From contig JAKOGI010000023.1 of the NCBI GenBank assembly GCA_029747015.1, positions 1,541,001 to 1,605,000 of the forward strand: a stretch of DNA of 64,000 bases, read 5' to 3'. Under the pieces are notes generated by a model. The model was not told where the DNA came from. It made no database searches and saw nothing but the letters and a program-made list of their open reading frames with translations. Below are positions 33,991 through 47,140 of this stretch, in pieces. Positions within the stretch are counted from its first letter, which is position 1; each line of letters opens with the position of its first letter. Origin of the DNA: Carnegiea gigantea (lineage: Eukaryota > Streptophyta > Magnoliopsida > Caryophyllales > Cactaceae). The position numbers and the translations under genes were made by a program.

Positions 33991-34390
33991 GTTGGGTCAT
34001 TGTCAGCCCGCCAAGTCTGGCCTGAAGTCTAGCCTTCTCGGCCTTTTCTTTCTCTTATCTACCTGCCGCTAGAAAAGTTTCTCCTCCTTTTTTGTTATTC
34101 ATGCCATGATTTCTAGCATCCTCTTGCCTCCCTTCTTTGCTACTCCATAATTGCAGACCTCGCCCTCTTCCTTGATTCAACCGAGCTCCTCTTCGACTTC
34201 CCCAGCTAGGCGGATATCCCACCAATTCGTAGCACTGCTCCTTGCACCCAAGTTTATTGCAATGGTTACACCCGGGCCGACCCGAATTTCTGGGCAGATT
34301 GTCGCTCTAATGGCCATGATTTATGCTTATTGTGGCTTTAAACACTACTCCTTCCATCAAATCATAGTTGTCCATGCCTTTTTCCATGGC

Positions 34391-35087
34391 CTATTGCTGC
34401 TGCTCTTGGATAACAAAGGCGTACATTTTGTTCCAACTCGGTTGTGGGTCCAGCGATAAGATGTTAGATCTCACCGTCCCATAAAGGTCCGAGTCCAAAC
34501 CCATAAGAAATTGGTGGATTCTTTCTTTCTCTAGATGTCTGCTTATGTCCTTGCTGACGCCCAGGAGCAGGTTTGAATGGTTTGATAATCTCCCAATTTG
34601 TCCCATAGAGTCTTCAAATTCATGAAATACTTAACATGCTTAGTTTTCCTTGTGTGGTGAGGGTCAATTCCCTCTTGATTTGATGAAGTCTGATAGTATG
34701 ACCTTGTGAATATCTCTCTTCAAGATTAGTCCCGATCTATCTAGCCATCTCGGTGTAGGCAACAGAGCCATGAAGGTTCTTGTCAATAATGTCATACAAC
34801 CATGCTATCACTAGGGAATTGCATCTCTCCTAGGCATGAACCTCTGGCAGAGTGTTCTGAGGCTTGGTGATACTCCTTTCTACAAACCTGAGCATGTTTT
34901 TTGATTTTAATGCATTAATAGTCAATCGACTCCAATTGGCATAATTATTGCCATTAAGGTTCATGGGGCCGATAATATTTCTAGGGCTTTGTGGATCTGT
35001 TGGATTGACAATAATGTCCACTCTTTTGTCATTGATTACTTTTTGTTGTTCTTGGTGGTTCTTGCCATCCATGGCCTTTTTTTTCAT
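34391..35087 (-). pseudogene. copia gag
   Basis: The N-terminal frame (35087-34830) starts 34 bp from the PBS and carries NIIGPMNLNGNNYANWSRL and NALKSKNMLRFVERSI, the gag N-terminal domain shared by many plant copia elements. The distal frame (34606-34391) has EKERIHQFLMGLDSDLYGTV and ILSLDPQPSWNKMYAFVIQEQ. Between them are frame changes. Confidence 0.85.
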
Positions 35088-35120
35088 TGCAAACTAATGA
35101 TAGATGTTTTATTTATTTGC

Positions 35121-35135
35121 CAAGCTCTGATACCA
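35121..35135 (-). other. copia primer-binding site, initiator-Met tRNA type
   Basis: Minus strand TGGTATCAGAGCTTG, matching the common plant PBS without changes over its first 12 bases; LTR end TGAGAA (plus) begins at 35136. Confidence 0.85.
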
Positions 35136-37270
35136 TGAGAAAAACCAAATGATTAAGTTGAGAAACATCAAGTGATTAAGTTAGATCTAAAACTAAAAGA
35201 AATAAATGTACAAATTAAAATTGCTAGGAAAGAGAACTTAGAAAAAAAGTAAATAAAATACAAAACCTACTACTCGAGGACTAATAATCTGTTGCTATTC
35301 CAAACTAGCATTTTATAAAGTGTCGCTGAAACGACATTTTTAAAATCTACTATTAACATAAATTACGTTTTACTGCATTAAATTCAGTCACATAAGCTTG
35401 TAAAAATGTGCCGACTCCTTATTAACATCCTATATCTTAAGAACATCACTATAGTTTTTACACTCATATATTAATAGTGCTCGTATAGTTTTCAATGAAA
35501 TAAAGTTACTGTTTTAGTATCATATCATATATATATCAAAAGTTGGATTGAATTTACGTATGAGCGACACGTAAACTTGCCATATAGGATGCCACATAGG
35601 AGCGAAAAGCTATGTGAGATGCTTTAATGCAACATAAAATGCTACATGAGATTTAAAATTAAAAAAAGGCTATGTAAGATGGATGTAAATTTAATACAAT
35701 ATTAATTTTATTTAATAAAGTAACTTCTCACATACCTTTATATTATTTAATAATAAAATTTAATCATAAAATATATATAATTTAATGATGAAAATACAAT
35801 AAAAAAATGTGAGTTAGATATTAATTAAGAATACAAAAGTATGTTATTAATAGGGAAAAAAAAAACTAACGAAGACTCGCTTTACTTTTGTATCAACAAA
35901 ATAATATAATACATCAATTTACTATTTGCTTTGTTTATAAAAAAATCTATTTACTTAATAACATATTAAAAAATTATTTAACTCACACCCCTACATCGTA
36001 AGGGTATAACCCTAGTAATATATGAAAAATTTATTATAGAAGTGTACTAATCAATTTTCATACGTTATAGCATATATGTGATCGAGTTAGCTTTTTAATA
36101 AGCAAATTTTGGGACCATCTCACCTAAGAAATATACTATGATTGGATTTTTTAAAGGTCAATTTTAGTCATTTGTGGGGGAACTAATAAATTGCTTGGCG
36201 AAGATTTTTATTAGAATAATCCCCAAATAAGTTATTATTATCGTAATTTCTAAATTCACCCATTAGCCTCTTACATGTCATCTTTTTATACTAAGACTCA
36301 TTTTATCTCTCAAATAGTTGAATTTACCCAAATTTAATGTAGCATGTAGTAAAATTTTACAATAAACCAGTAATATTCAACATCTATTACAGTAGATGTG
36401 TTCAGTTGGTTGATCTAATACAATAATAAATTAAACTTTATTGTAAAAGTAAACTACTTAATGTCTACTGTAGTAGATATGAAGATAGTAATGGCAAATA
36501 TTCCATATGATTGAATGTATAATCAAATACAGTTGATAAGATAGACATACTATAAATTCTTCCGCTTTAAAAAAAATTAATAAAAAAACTTTGTTCGGGT
36601 TAAAATATGAATGAAACAATAGATTACACCAAATTAACATGAAGTCCCCAAGCAACCGTGTACAACTTTAGCAATCAATGCAACCAGAACATATCAACGC
36701 TTTCAAAAATGTTCATGATTTTATATTCAGGCTTCAAATCGTTATTCTAATTTCTTATATGCATGAACTCGTGCATATTTTGTCTACTTTATAAACAATA
36801 ACCTCAGTGAGTCTTAGTTTGCCACTTAACTATTAATCAATTGTTTTATAAATTCTAATGATATATATACATATTGTCGACTAAAGTGAAGCAAATAGAT
36901 AAATACTTGGAGATATTATAATGGATAATATATGATAATACTGCATGAGTTATGATTTATATTAGTACAAATAACATATCTTTACATTAATTTCACATAT
37001 AGATGTTAAAAGAAAAATACATCAATATATATAAAAGGACGTCAACACCGATAATAACATATATAAAATGATGAAATATACAAAAATGTAATATAGTTTT
37101 GTAAATATACAAAATGAGAGGCAAATAAAGAGTAGAGTAACAGGAAACTTAAAATATAATTTTGAACCTAAGCATGCTAGATATTTTCAACAGCAGATGC
37201 TTCAATAAATGTACAAAATCAACAAAGGCAAGATGATCATTTTGTCCTACTAATTCCTTGATACATTTAA
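35136..37270. other. AT-rich region, no gene seen
   Basis: The first 200-250 bp should be the copia 5' LTR. The remainder has no recognisable coding. It contains a candidate Helitron 3' terminus (see 35428-36015) and two short palindromes at 36380-36399 and 36474-36487. Confidence 0.4.
35428..36015 (+). mobile_element. Candidate small non-autonomous Helitron
   Basis: The 3' end reads CCCTACATCGTAAGGG (imperfect hairpin) then TATAACC and CTAG, followed by T at 36016. Hairpin, short spacer, CTRR and an adjacent T is the plant Helitron 3' pattern. A possible 5' end A|TCCTATATC is at 35428, but this is only consistent, not diagnostic. Interior includes repeated GCxACATAGGA/GCTATGTGAGATG phrases. 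Confidence 0.35.
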
Positions 37271-37469
37271 GGGTTTGTTTGGACCTAAGAAAGTAGCATA
37301 GAAAGAAAAAAAATATGAAAAATTAAAATTTTTCTCATGTTTGGAATAAGCAAAAATGAATGGAAAAACAAGGTGGTGGAAAAATTGAAAGAAAATTATG
37401 GAAATATAATGTCATATGTTTTCCTCCAAAATATGTAACAAAAACTAGTGGAAAATTTTTTCCTTCGTG

Positions 37470-37640
37470 CCCAGATATTCCCCGCCCCCACCCCTCACGC
37501 TTTCTCTCTCCTCGCCATTCTCTGTCTCCTCGCACCCTTCGCTCTCTCTCTCCTCGCCTACTCCAGCTTCACTCTCTCCTCCAACCATTCTCTAGCTGCA
37601 AGCTCTATTCCGGCGATGCTTGTGGATCCGGTAACATACA
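37470..37640 (+). promoter_or_regulatory. CT-rich leader-like segment
   Basis: Dense CTCTC/CTCCTCGCC repeats ending in GATGCTTGTGGATCC|GTAACATA, which looks like a 5' untranslated exon with a splice donor at about 37630-37631. It precedes the reading frame starting at 38315. Confidence 0.4.
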
Positions 37641-38314
37641 CTCTCTCTCTCTTTCTCGCTCTCTCGCTAGTGGATCGATTTAGGTTTTCATTGAGGGTTT
37701 AAGATTGGGTTTTCGTGAGATGGGTGTTTGATTCACACTGTGTATATGATGAATTTGCTGCAGTTTTCATGGTTGTTGGTGTGTAAGTTTTCGCAATTGC
37801 TTTTATTCTATCCCTGCGGGTGGTTGGTGTTGTGAGCAGTACCTAAACCATGTAACAGATGGGTTTCTATGCTTGTGTAATTTGATAATGGCATGATGCA
37901 TGTTCAAGACATTGGCACGTGGATTTTGTGAATTTAGATGTTGTTTTTGTAGTTTGTACTGATTGGTGAAGTTTAAAAGGTTTGGATTTGATGTGAATGA
38001 AATTGGATGATATGGGTTGGTAGTTCTTTCTGGGACTTTTGTGGGTTTTCTATAGATGTTAAGGTTGATGCGAAGGTGTTTGATGAAATGCTCAAGAGAC
38101 TATCTTTGTTGTCTATATCGTTCTCTCTTATGCTATTTTGACTGCTTTTCCCGCTATGTTTGTGATCTCTGAATGAGAAACTGAAGAGGGGTTTTGTTGT
38201 TTCATGGTTTTTGGATAGGAGAGAGAAACAAGTTTTCATGATTTTGCCCTATCTTTACTGTGTTGTGTGGTGCCTTATGTGTTTGTGATAGGCTGGCAGC
38301 AGATTGAGTAGTCC

Positions 38315-39656
38315 ATGGCATCGAACAAGCCAAGAAACACTTCACTACCTCACTCCAATCGCCCCAAAGTGCCCACTGGATCATTTATAAAGTGCTTAGC
38401 CTCTGATGAATCATCCATGAGAAGAAATTTGAAGCGCCTGGCTATTGAATCGTCTCAACTTAGGGATGACATCGAAGAGCAAGATGTAATTTTCAGGCCT
38501 TGGAGGAGTTTGTCTAATCCACAAGATAATATCAATGAAGAATATGAGGTAATATTATGAGTTACTTGAATCCACTTGGATCCAAAAAATAAATAAATTT
38601 CAATACAAACATGTCAAACCTTTTACTATGTAGCCAACTGATAACTTGGATTTTTACAAATAGAGTTTTCGAGTGACAAATTCAAGGGGGTTAAATTTTT
38701 AACCAAAAATACAATAAGGATCATATCTATTCATGCTAGCAGATTTAAGTTGCTGCTGAGCTTTTGCCAAGATGGGTTTCGGGTTTCTCCTCTCATTCTT
38801 TCTTTGTAATTAGATCCTCTTTGATTGTTCATGTTTGTTATGCTTTTTATCTACTTAATTTTCTTTCTGGTTGTGAACTTCCTTTTGATTATTAGAAATG
38901 GAGTTATTGCTTTTGGAAGCCATTTGTAGCTGTGACATGTTAATGAGATAGATTTGAAAAGTTTTCTGGGTATTGCTGTGACATGTTAATGAGCTGAAAA
39001 GTTTCGTGAGATAGATTGTGTACCACTGGTGCTGTGACATATTACTGTTGCCTGCTGTTTGTTAATGAATACTAAAAAGATTAGTATACTCTAAAAAGAA
39101 ACAGCTCAGTATAGGGTCCTATGTTTCTCTTGCTATGTACTGCTGTGTACTGCTGACAAACAGATTCTTATTTGCATGCTACTGATGTCTCTCTTATATT
39201 GCTGTCTCATGACCAGAAACCATGTCTTGACATCTTGATTTCTCACACAATTTAGCTGCGGTATTATTGGTCATTTAGATCTCATCCTCTCTACCTTTAC
39301 ATCCTCCCCTCTTATAGCGACCATTTATTAAAGTCTTTTATTAGTATTCTTCAAACAAATTCATATTTGCCTGCTTCTGCTGATGTTTCTCTTGTATTGC
39401 TGTCTCATGACCAGAAACATCTCTTGATGTCATTACAATGTATTACATGGAGGAATGCATCACTGTTAGCTATTGCTAGGCTGAAATCTAATCTCCTTTG
39501 ATGTTATGTTTATAGGTTGAAGGTTTGAGTGAGATATCACAAATGAAGGTCTATCAAGCTCTTTCAGCGAATCCTAATTCAACTAGAGTGCTTCTTACTT
39601 GCCTAGTTGTGCATTGTGAGTTGTGGTTAAAAGTCAAATTCGGCAATGAGTTCTAG
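38315..39656 (+). CDS. Unrecognised two-exon gene carried in the TIR element
   Basis: Exon 38315-38548 starts MASNKPRNTSLPHSN and ends GAATATGAG|GTAATA; the next exon 39516-39656 starts after TTATAG, keeps phase 0 and ends at TAG (39654-39656), giving about 124 residues. The second half includes ISQMKVYQALSANPNSTRVLL. No domain or signal peptide was recognised; the first exon is Ser/Asn/Arg-rich with an acidic IEEQD patch. Both exons are open without internal stops, unlike most sequence nearby. The gene lies wholly between Harbinger-like ends and is probably a captured host-gene fragment, possibly lacking intermediate exons. The start at 38315 follows a plausible acceptor in the preceding 30 bp. 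Confidence 0.45.
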
Positions 39657-40199
39657 GAGTAGCTTGGGATTCTGGAAATTTGGAGCTCTCATTCCTCTCA
39701 ACTCGTTGATGTTATCAGTTTTGTTTATGTTTTTGTTATTTTCAAGTATCACTCCAGATTTTATGCATAATTTGATTTGAAGTTGTAAATTTCTATAGAC
39801 TCTTGTAAACTTTTGAATTGTAGCAAAACCAGGGAGTTTGAAGTAGAATTTTACGTTGGAATAAGAAAGTTTGAGAGGTAACCGAATTGTATGTCTCATC
39901 TATTTTTTTTATGGTGTTATTTTGAGGAGTTCCATTGGCATTGGCTAGCAAAGGGTAACTTTGAGATCACATTTTAATCTTACGAGATATATTTTTCTTT
40001 GCTTTATTCATTTTCTAAGTCCAAACAAAGGAAAAAAAAAAGTTTGGTAGAGAGTTTTTTTTTTTTTTTCCTTGTATTTTTTTCTCTAATCCAAACAAGA
40101 GAAAGAAAATGACTTTCCTTCTCATTTTTTTTTCTTCTCATTTTTTTTTGCTTTCAACTTTCTTTTCACCTTATTTTCCAAAGTCCAAACACGGCCTAA

Positions 40200-42507
40200 A
40201 ATCTATGGCAGTGTATCAGGTGATATGTGGCAGTGTAACTCATCTTATACTGTAAATTTTATCAAAAACAAAAACTTGAAAGACCCAAGTTGGACATCAA
40301 AATAATGTTCTGCTTATAATTCATAGAAGTTTCCTTTGTTAAGACTTTTTTAATTAAGCATACAAAATTAAGAAAATAAACTTACAATTGTTTTTAACAG
40401 ATGGTTTGATCTTTGGCCTTTTGTTGGTTGTTGGCTTGTGTAGTCTCATTAGGAATAATACGTCTCTTCCTCCTTGCTTCTTTGGCCAAAGTGACTTCAT
40501 CCATTCAAATTATTATATGTGACTTTGGTAGTGAATTGTTTGTGAGATGTTTTTTTTTTTGGTGGGTGCATTTGATAATGGGGAGATGTACTTCCTTATG
40601 TAGTATATAAATAATGAATTTTTTACTAAAATTTGCCATCAATGAGATAACAGTTATGTGAATGCAAACAGTTTTTGTGATTAACTAGAAATTGTTTATC
40701 TTTGGAAGAAGGGACTTTCTTAAGTCTAATCATATATCTCACGCAGTGAGTTTTATGAAGGACTGGACCCTTCGCTTGTGCTATGCAAGAATTGTTTTAA
40801 AATATTATTTAAAAGATTTTTAATGAAATTATAATTAATCTTATAATTTGACTTTTTAGAAATAACACTATTAGCATATCAATACTTTATTTCCTTTTTC
40901 TCTTCATACAAGTGACTCAAAAAGCATTATTCATTATGATGACTTTAAATCACATATTGTTTTAATATTTATATTTAAATAAAATATTAATAAAGGTTTA
41001 AGAGATACGTATCACAACTGCATCATTTGCATTCACTTTTATATATAAGTATATAATTATATAAGGTTGGTGGCTTTTCAAATCTATTGTTTAGCTAATT
41101 AATGGCAAAAAAACTCATAATTAGATATTAAATTGTGGTTACCCCCTCTCATGGTACACTGTTGCAAGATGTTCATCATATTTCCACTTAGTAGGAGTTT
41201 TATGTTGATAATTATATTGTCTTGTGCACTTTAGCTTTTCATACCAATTGTTGTGAAGAACCTTTGATTTTGACTTGTTACCTAAACTCCTTACATATAA
41301 TCTAGACAACCCATTTCTCATCATGAAGTCGTTTCGTATTATAATAAATTGTCAACAACTTTTTATGTAAGGATAGATTTCAATTGAAAAAATGTAATTT
41401 ATAACTATTTGCTAGTGGAAGAATAAGAATGTTGATGATGGCCTTTAGTAATTTTAGATTTTCTTTTTAGTGCCAAATTAGTTGGATCTAATACTTGAAC
41501 TCATAGTAGTAAGAATTTTAAAACATCAGCAAAAATGGAATAAAATCTGTCTAAAATGCTCCTTATATTTCATGAATTTAAAATGATATTGCGGAATTAA
41601 ACTGCTTTGACAAAAAGTACTCAATAACATGATCATGTAGGCAAACTGAGAATTCAAGCTTGATCAATTGTTGGAACTTTTGTAATACTATAGTTTAAAT
41701 AGTTGTTTTAGTTAGTTCATGTAACCTGCATTAGAATAAGTGTTAAAATAAGAGTTTTTCAATTATATAAAAGTAGGGGGAAAAACTCTTATCAACATAC
41801 TTTGATAATTTTAATTACAAAGATATTAATGAAATCGATTAAAAACTTTCTAGGGATTATAAAGTGAACTATATATGCCTTCAAATGATCTTCTAAGGGT
41901 TCTCTATAGAATTTGTTGGAAATACAGAAGCAAATGTCGTCCGTATATAGTGTATTAAATAAAGAATTTATGTGAGAAGCCCCATGGGCATGTTCATGGA
42001 CTAGAATTTCGGGGTGAAGAATTGTCAATTTATTGTAATTTGATGAATAGAATAGGAAGGAAGTTTACTATGCATTGTTTTTGATTTACATCATAAGTTG
42101 ATAATGATGTGTGCTTACCTGCTGTCCTCAGTAACAACAAGATAAATTAGGTAATTTCTAAGACCTTAGTCCCTTAAAAATATTAGAATAAATATTAAAG
42201 CAAGAAAGCAATAATACCACAATCGTCGTTGGGATTTTGAGAATGTTTGTTATTATTATTCAAATTCCTAAACATTTTTATTTAAAATTGTTTTCAGGTG
42301 GTGCTTGTGTCGTCATAGCTCTTGATGACAACATCCACAACATCAAATATCTATGCAACCATTTCTTGCACCAACATCATTATGTGTTTATCTGTATCGT
42401 CTTCATCATCAATGAAGCTAGCAATTAATCAAACTAGTATTAAAAGTTATTCATGTTTAAATAGCATTAGAATAAGTCGCATATAGAATGATTGCGTACA
42501 TGACATT

Positions 42508-42556
<49 letters not shown>

Positions 42557-42690
42557 TTGCTTCCTCCATCTGACTTTGAGTAATCTTGTTATTCATAACT
42601 GAAGTTACTAGAAACCAACCTAGGTAAAAAGGCAAAAATGAGAAAACTTATTTTAAGTTGGAAAAGAGTGAGGAAATTTGGATTATCTTT
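40200..42690. other. AT-rich region, no gene recognised
   Basis: Short frames on both strands show no recognisable domain. It could hold the last exons of the minus-strand RPA-like gene (a basic stretch EARRKRRIIPNE reads on the minus strand near 40480), but splice structure is not convincing. Contains the CT repeat at 42509-42553. Confidence 0.4.
42509..42553. repeat. (CT)n microsatellite
   Basis: About 22 uninterrupted CT units. The Arg-Glu repeat frame on the minus strand is an artefact. Confidence 0.95.
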
Positions 42691-45529
42691 ACTTGATTAT
42701 TCTCTTCGTCTTATCGTTGCTAATGGTGGCCAAGCTTTTGACATTGGTTTTGGTGACAGTGGATGAGCTTTTGGCATTCATTGTATCAATAATAACTTCT
42801 ATTCCTCTTGATGCATTCTGTGCATTTGACGCTATCTTCAATTTATGTGAGTTTAGAAGAATCATCAAATATTATATAAAGAATACAAGATATAACATCC
42901 ATTTTGTAGATATTTGAAAACATTTTCATTATTTTCCTCGAAAAGATAAGATTGTGAGAAAACCTTCATTATAGTGAAACTTTGTGAAAGTAGCTAACTT
43001 GTTGTAGGAAGATGCTTTTATTTGAAAGATGTGCTTATTTTCTATAACTTTCTTGATTGGAAATGGAAGTTTATCTTTGTTATCTTCAACCTATAAAATA
43101 AAAGGTTTAACAATGTATCATATATGATTTTACTTTCATTTTTGTGAAATTAGGATAACTATAATATTTATTGTAATAAAACCTTTTCATTTTCATCCAT
43201 ATCACAAAGAGTCACACATAACTTGCCAATTAATTTCTCAGCCTCTTTATCAAAAAGGACAAATATTGTCGCATCAGATTCATCTTTCACTGCTAGTTCC
43301 AATCGAAACCTACAAAGTTCCGTTGTTATTTGATGTGTTTTCATATAATACTTGAGAACACAATAAATTTGTAATTGGTATTACCTTATAACATATTTGT
43401 CAGCATTTCCCTGGCAATGTTCACAATATAACTGAAGGCCCATCTTTCATACTTTCTTTTGCAAATACTATTATAACATGAGACATATTTCTCATCCTTT
43501 TCTATTTTGATGTTGACAATCTCAACAGAATAGTAAAAGTGTCATTCCTTCCCATTAGGGGAAAAAAGGGGTTATTTTGCATGCAAATTAATATAATGTT
43601 CTCGAATAATTTTTTCCCCTCTTAATCAATACACATTGAGGAGAGGTACAAGTGGAGGTATAGAAGGGGGGGAGGTGTTATACGACTTGGAAGAAATTAG
43701 AACTATGATATATTTTGAAAGTATGTGATTTTTGAATGAAGATGGTGAATTTTTTTTTTTTTTACGGCATAGTCATTCTAATATTAGTGGACAAAGTTAT
43801 GTAGCCAATAACAACATACAGAATTATGATTATTTATATTTTTAAATTATATAAATACTCCATATCAACATTTAAAGATGTGTCAAACTTTGACCAAGCC
43901 TTTTTGAGGATCTCGATAAGATTTTGAAGGTTAATTATTATCGTCTTTTTAGTGATGGTTTTTGATGTCACGTCAAGTATTTCCACACTAATTTCCTCAG
44001 TTGATGACCTATGAAATGCATGAGTTACAATTGAGTTTCTTAATAAGAAAATTGTCTTATCAAGAAAGACTTACTCCAAATGTGTTTTCAAATTGATAGC
44101 TTCTTTGAGTTTTGATTTAAATATATATAAGTGGCAAAGGTGAAGATAATGTCACATTTCTTGGAGTACAACATTTCATGTTAATGTCACATTTGTTTTC
44201 AATCCATATTGCTCAAAAAAAAGGAAGATTGTGTCTTCTATTCAAAGTCATCCGCAAACTCTTTCACTATATTTGAGGTGAACACTCCAATATTATGTAA
44301 TACCCCTACCTCCTGGGGTTAGACATGTTAATGAGTTCTTATATTTTGGAGGGAAATGTATAGAATTTCACCTAAAAATTGACCGCAACCTTGACTTAAA
44401 ATCTTGCATCAGGCACTATAACCATAAACATAAAGAATATGTTCCACGGCTCGATGGCCACATGTCAGAGACCAAAACTCTACAGGCCACACACCTAAAG
44501 TATATAAGCTATAAAATTTAATAAAAATAAGAGTAAGAGATACAACTCAAGAGATGACACATTCGGAGCACTGGGGCTTACATCCCAGAAGTAACTAACA
44601 CCAATCAAACCTAACAACTAACTAGTTAGATGGTTGGCCCACATGGCCATTCAAAGCGATTGCTAATGGATATTTAATACATGAATCAATGAGTTTAGCT
44701 TACATATGAATAAGATTGTATGAACACATCATATTACATTATTCAAATCGTGAATTTAGGTATATATACATGTAACTCCTTTTTCCAAAGCAAAGGGAGA
44801 TTCCGACTCAATGTACGCGGACCAACCTCTGCCTATCTTTCAAGAACCTAGGAAAAATGGGAATAGAGAGGGGATGAGCTATCACACACTCAGTGACTGA
44901 TTCTTAACCCCAAGAAAATAAAACAATTGCACATAATTCGTCGAAGTAGCAATCACACACAATTTGATATTTGATATCACATAATAAACATTTAAGATCC
45001 CCCATATTTATCAATACCTCATAACCTTTAGAATCCAAATGGCATCCCTTCCTTTCTTCTATTCCACGTACAAGAGCTCTCAACTTGCCCAATCTGTGAC
45101 TCTTGTAACCTAGCAGTGACAACCCCACGTTACACTTACTTAACATCACATAATACACACAGGACTTAATAGCAAGTTGCCTCATGCTAAAATCTAGGCA
45201 TTGAGAGTAGTAGCTATTCAGTTCACACATAAGCACATAACATCAAGAAATTTAACTAGAATTATCAACTAGAATTCTTTTCATAAGAAAATGGAATAAT
45301 ACATAGGCGGGCAAGGACCTTCACTTAAACCACATTAAACATTTATAAAAGAAACAATCCCTTCACAGGGAATTCATTTGAATCTCCACATAAGCCTTTA
45401 TAAAGGACACATGCACATCTCCAAACATTTCCGCTAGTATAATCCTCGAACGAGGAGTTATCAACTCATAATGAGTAATAAAGCATTTTTCTGGGTATCA
45501 AATTCACACGTTAGTGCTCTACTCAAGTG

Positions 45530-45690
45530 AGTGTTTATCATCGTCAGGATGTTCTAGGGTTCCACATCTGGGTCTACTCTCTAGGTATTAGCGTTCCTGT
45601 ATACTGGGTCTACTCCCTAAACTTATGTTCTACCTTTGTCAGGGCCTTTTAGGGCTCCTACTTCTGGGTCTACTCCCTAGAGACTCACTA
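45530..45690. repeat. Internal LTR repeats of the GGGTCTACTCCCTAG type
   Basis: Three spaced copies of CTGGGTCTACTCxCTA separated by AGGGTTCC/AGGGCTCC wording; the second solo LTR has two poorer copies at 53510-53560. Confidence 0.6.
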
Positions 45691-47078
45691 GCACTATTCT
45701 CTTAGCCCAAAACATTTTAGATACATCTCATTTTCAACATATTTGCATCAAAATTTCCATTGTACCACAACAATGACATTTCCATTTTCAAGAAGGCTAA
45801 AATGCCTTAATAACATCAGATCGACTTATGAAAAGCATGCAAACACTCATTTTGGCAAAGCATGCTTGTAAATGAGCCAATGGTCAATTAAGCATTTACT
45901 TTTTAAAAAAATGGATATTAAAGCTCGTTTTAGAAGCTAACAGTTTGCAACTTACTCTTAATTACCTTCACTTACAAGAACTTCAGGAGTTTAGATCCAC
46001 AACTCAGTCACATGCTTTGGGTTTACTAAACTCACTCAAGCTTATACAAATGAAGCATTCAAAACAAACTCGCAAACTTTACATAGCACTTCATTAATTC
46101 AAGAACAACGCATCAAAGGTTCGGTAGATGGTGCAACTAACTAAACGATTCAGTTAAATGGTTCAGCTGACCATTTAGCAAACCTTACTATTGTTCCTAG
46201 TTCAAGTATGGCAACAATTCGAGATTCAAGATGCGACCAAATAGGCAAGTATAGTTTAGCTAGAGTAAGTCAGGGCACGAGCAAGCTACTGCTCAGTTCA
46301 CGAACCCGATTTTTAGAACCGTTTAGCTGACTCTCCTGTTTTTTCACTTCACTCCATCACTAAACTGAGCAAACATGAACGGCACGTTAATAGATACAAT
46401 TCACTTGGTACTATGTTACAAATATGATAATTAACAAGTAATAACATAACATCAAACACAACATTAAACACGGCAATACACTCTGTAAATTCATTGATGT
46501 TCACACAAGCTGAACTCCCTCCTCATGGCACCGTGCACAACGATCCTCAAAATCCTCTGCATTTCAACCCAATCAATCCACCTGCTCCCATAAATTCTTA
46601 ATTCATCAAAACTCGAATCTAATTAGCAAATCTAACCACAAACAATTCAGAAAAATATTTGCAAATTACTAGTAATTTAGGGAATCAAGAACCACCCACC
46701 TCATTCCAAGCTAAAGGGCCTGATTGATGGGCTTAGTGGGTGATTTTGGCTGAGTTCAAGTCTTGTCCTCCTTCCGTAGTTCTCAGCACGCTTTCTCTGC
46801 CTTCTGCTCGTGCACTCTTTCTCGCTCTGCGCCCTTCTATCTTCCTCTCTTCAGATCGATGGAGTGGGGGTAGTGTGCTGGTAGCGGTTTGAGATTCCTG
46901 AGGGTCGACCACTGCCAGGTAGGTCACCGCCGTCTCTAGCCATGGCCACTGCCCTTCCTATCCTCTGGCTCACTCTTCCTTAGCCCCCCTCTCCCTATTT
47001 CTCTCCCTTGGCATCATGGTGGCTACGCAAACCAAGCAGCAGGCGTGGCCAGCACCCCACCGCTACACCGCCACCTCC

Positions 47079-47079
<1 letters not shown>

Positions 47080-47135
<56 letters not shown>

Positions 47136-47140
47136 TTCTC
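47080..47140. repeat. (CT)n microsatellite in the solo LTR
   Basis: About 25 CT units followed by imperfect CT/TTTCTC. Located near the LTR's right end, where a transcript leader (R region) could lie; the other LTR copy has only short CT runs at 55020-55080. Confidence 0.9.

Larger units (their letters stand above)
30484..35135 (-). mobile_element. Ty1/copia retrotransposon, degenerate, minus strand
   Basis: From right to left: primer-binding site (35121-35135), gag, protease, integrase, RT and RNase H, the Ty1/copia order with integrase before RT. It ends on the left at a purine-rich string ACTCAAGCGAGAGTATTGGG (minus strand, about 30503-30484). LTRs could not be paired with confidence. Every domain is broken by stops or frame changes. 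Confidence 0.82.
37271..40196 (+). mobile_element. PIF/Harbinger-type TIR element (2.9 kb) with gene-like cargo
   Basis: Left end GGGTTTGTTTGGACC and right end, reverse-complemented, GGCCGTGTTTGGACT form an imperfect TIR, each flanked by TAA (37268-37270 and 40197-40199). The subterminal 100-200 bp on both sides is rich in AAAGAAAA/TTTTCTTT. No transposase motif (DDE) was recognised; instead the interior has a CT-rich leader, a large intron and a two-exon reading frame. This resembles a Pack-type element carrying a captured gene. The TIR similarity is moderate, so a chance arrangement of two MITE-like ends is an alternative. Confidence 0.6.

Noticed and set aside
36380..36487. Two short palindromes, ACATCTATTACAGTAGATGT and TCTACTGTAGTAGA
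   Set aside because: Too short and isolated to support a terminator, origin or element end; expected by chance in AT-rich DNA.
41139..41324. 61-codon minus-strand frame MMRNGLSRLYVRSL
   Set aside because: No domain, no splice support, and surrounding sequence is AT-rich and non-coding.
42447..42635. Frame with an Arg-Glu repeat
   Set aside because: Produced by the (CT)n microsatellite; the same applies to 46995-47213.
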